Shown here piece after piece: positions 5,727 through 6,484 of a stretch of 6,484 nucleotides of DNA. The stretch lies in assembly GCA_001873945.1 (NCBI GenBank), contig MNYI01000082.1, positions 1 through 6,484 on the forward strand, given 5' to 3'. Under the pieces are notes generated by a model, which saw nothing but the letters and a program-made list of their open reading frames with translations, did no database searches and had not been told where the DNA came from. Every line of letters begins with the position of its first letter. Within the stretch, counting starts at the first letter, position 1. This DNA comes from Candidatus Desantisbacteria bacterium CG2_30_40_21. Its GTDB lineage: Bacteria > UBA9089 > CG2-30-40-21. The translations under genes and the position numbers were made by a program.

Positions 5727-5895
5727 TATATACTCAAGTGGGGCATAAATTGCGATTTTTCTCGGGGTGAGGATTAATCAAGGAAAGCAATGGCGCGTAA
5801 AGTGAGCAATAGCGTACTATTGCGAGCCTGAACAACACAGCTATCGTTGATTAATACCAGCGAAAAACGCAATTTATGCCCCACTTGAGTATATA
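5727..5895. mobile_element. 169-bp MITE-like element with 28-bp perfect terminal inverted repeats
   Basis: The ends, 5727-5754 and 5868-5895, are perfect complements over 28 bp (tatatactcaagtggggcat and onwards). The pairing continues inward imperfectly: tttttc against gaaaaa, and attaatcaa at about 5773-5781 against ttgattaat near 5847-5855. The centre is a hairpin of gcaatag, cgta, ctattgc (about 5807-5824). The whole unit can fold into one long stem in RNA or a cruciform in DNA. It has no open frame. TA at the outer ends would fit insertion by a TA-targeting transposase, but the palindromic TATATA hides any target duplication. It starts 6 nt after the regulator stop codon, so it may also end or stabilise the operon transcript. 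A structured RNA is the alternative. Confidence 0.65.
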
Positions 5896-6358
5896 AGATC
5901 CCACTCAAAATTATAACGCAACTATCACCTCATTTTGCATGCTTCGATTATGCGTCTGACTTCTCGATTAACGCCTGATCCTGCTTACTCTCTTGAAGGC
6001 TAACCACAAAAATAAGCAGTGGGGGCTACTGCCCCATCTGCTTGATTTTTCTTGTTAGGTTTTGCTTCTCTGTCTTTTTTCTTTTCTTCTACTAACTTCC
6101 CGAAATAGTATATGGTTAGCTCTTAATTCTATTTTCAAGGTGCGACCCTCTATTTTCCTTCATTGTTCTTTGTAAATATTAGGTAGGGAGGCGCAACGGA
6201 ACAGAGCAAATAGTCAGTTTGATGCTCAGTTACTCTCCAAAGAGAACCATTTGGAACATCTAATTAATTCGGCTCGTTTCGGCACTGATTGACTAGATCA
6301 GTTGGCTCAGCAATTCTCATTATGGTAAAATGGATAAGGGGGAGATATGGAGATTAAT
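5896..6358. other. Noncoding stretch with small hairpins
   Basis: No open frame of useful length or with coding character is present on either strand, and no tRNA or rRNA was recognised. Besides the terminator-like hairpin near 6014-6050, three small hairpins lie close together. They are gagca/tgctc (6204-6208 with 6223-6227), tccaaa/tttgga (6236-6241 with 6250-6255) and actgat/atcagt (6284-6289 with 6297-6302). They could belong to a small RNA or a degraded element. I see no strong promoter for it. Confidence 0.5.
6014..6050. terminator. Bidirectional intrinsic terminator-like hairpin
   Basis: The stem pairs aagcag-tgggg (6014-6024) with cccca-t-ctgctt (6032-6043) around a 7-nt loop. It is followed by gattttt (6044-6050) and preceded by aaaaat, so it could end transcription on both strands. 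It lies about 290 nt after the last operon stop codon. The pairing extends outward with a ctaac/gttag pair (6000-6004, 6054-6058), unusual for a simple terminator and similar to an integron attC fold. Confidence 0.5.
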
Positions 6359-6421
6359 CGGTAGGACAGGCATTCTTGCCTGTCATCTACAACAGGACAG
6401 GCAGAAATGCCTGTCCTACCG
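6359..6421. repeat. Palindromic 'cggtaggacaggcat' repeat
   Basis: The arms 6359-6384 and 6396-6421 (26 bp each) are inverted copies differing at two adjacent positions, around an 11-nt spacer. Each arm also contains gacaggcatt...tgcctgtc, so it can fold on itself. Weaker symmetry continues outside: ataaggg...ggagat on the left (about 6333-6347) mirrors atctcc...cccttat on the right (about 6446-6473). The full element may therefore reach close to the window end. It is probably an interspersed extragenic palindrome. No open frame or transposase is present. Confidence 0.75.
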
Positions 6422-6484
6422 ACAATTCTGTTGATAATCGACACCATCTCCTCTATTCCCTTATTCCCCTTTGAACATAAGTTT

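Noticed and set aside
4909..5746. Minus-strand open frames opposite the zinc-ribbon and regulator genes
   Set aside because: They oppose plus-strand genes with motifs and ribosome binding sites and have no recognisable features.
6120..6190. Group II intron start suggested by gtgcgac near 6140
   Set aside because: No domain V-like hairpin and no reverse transcriptase; a single short motif is not enough.
6302..6331. Possible promoter ttggct, 18 nt, taaaat
   Set aside because: Both hexamers are weak and no gene follows in the window.

Overview
The window carries one compact, plus-strand operon of seven genes (about 444-5720). It is flanked on both sides by repeat-rich noncoding DNA. The genes point to a diderm (Gram-negative-type) bacterium with lipopolysaccharide: an LpxK lipid A 4'-kinase and two heptosyltransferase-type GT9 enzymes. 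The DNA is AT-rich. It holds several kinds of short interspersed repeat, including tracts related to 'cacaaagg/ctttgtg', palindromes containing 'gtaggggcgaac', and 'gggatca' tracts. My impression is that such repeats are common in genomes of uncultivated bacteria, but I cannot assign a phylum from the sequence.

Layout. 1-389 is a noncoding composite of nested inverted and direct repeats. 409-437 is a perfect-consensus sigma70-type promoter (TTGACA, 17 nt, TATAAT). Then follow, with overlaps or short gaps, lpxK (444-1655), a GT9 heptosyltransferase (1643-2710), a second GT9 heptosyltransferase (2726-3802), a YwlE-like low-molecular-weight phosphatase (3895-4365), rpiB (4362-4835), a small zinc-ribbon protein with one membrane segment (4835-5170) and a MerR-like regulator (5181-5720). 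Six bases after the last stop codon lies a 169-bp element with 28-bp perfect terminal inverted repeats (5727-5895). The remaining roughly 590 bp has no credible gene. It contains a terminator-like hairpin (about 6014-6050) and another strong palindrome (6359-6421).

How the genes fit together. LpxK phosphorylates the lipid A precursor, and the two GT9 enzymes probably add heptoses (or related sugars) to the inner core. RpiB interconverts ribulose-5-phosphate and ribose-5-phosphate; its link to envelope synthesis is only contextual. The phosphatase has the CTGNTCRS loop typical of protein-arginine phosphatases, and it sits directly before rpiB, as ywlE does in Bacillus. The last two genes, a membrane-anchored zinc ribbon and a MerR-like protein, have unknown roles and may sense or regulate something for the operon.

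The most notable observation is that repeat DNA has entered the genes. LpxK carries about 39 extra residues, encoded by repeat sequence, between its P-loop and its GDE motif, and a second smaller insert near residues 280-292. The end of the second heptosyltransferase gene is made of a repeat palindrome that supplies its stop codon. I found no clear new defence or mobile system; the repeat invasion of an apparently essential pathway gene is the best lead.
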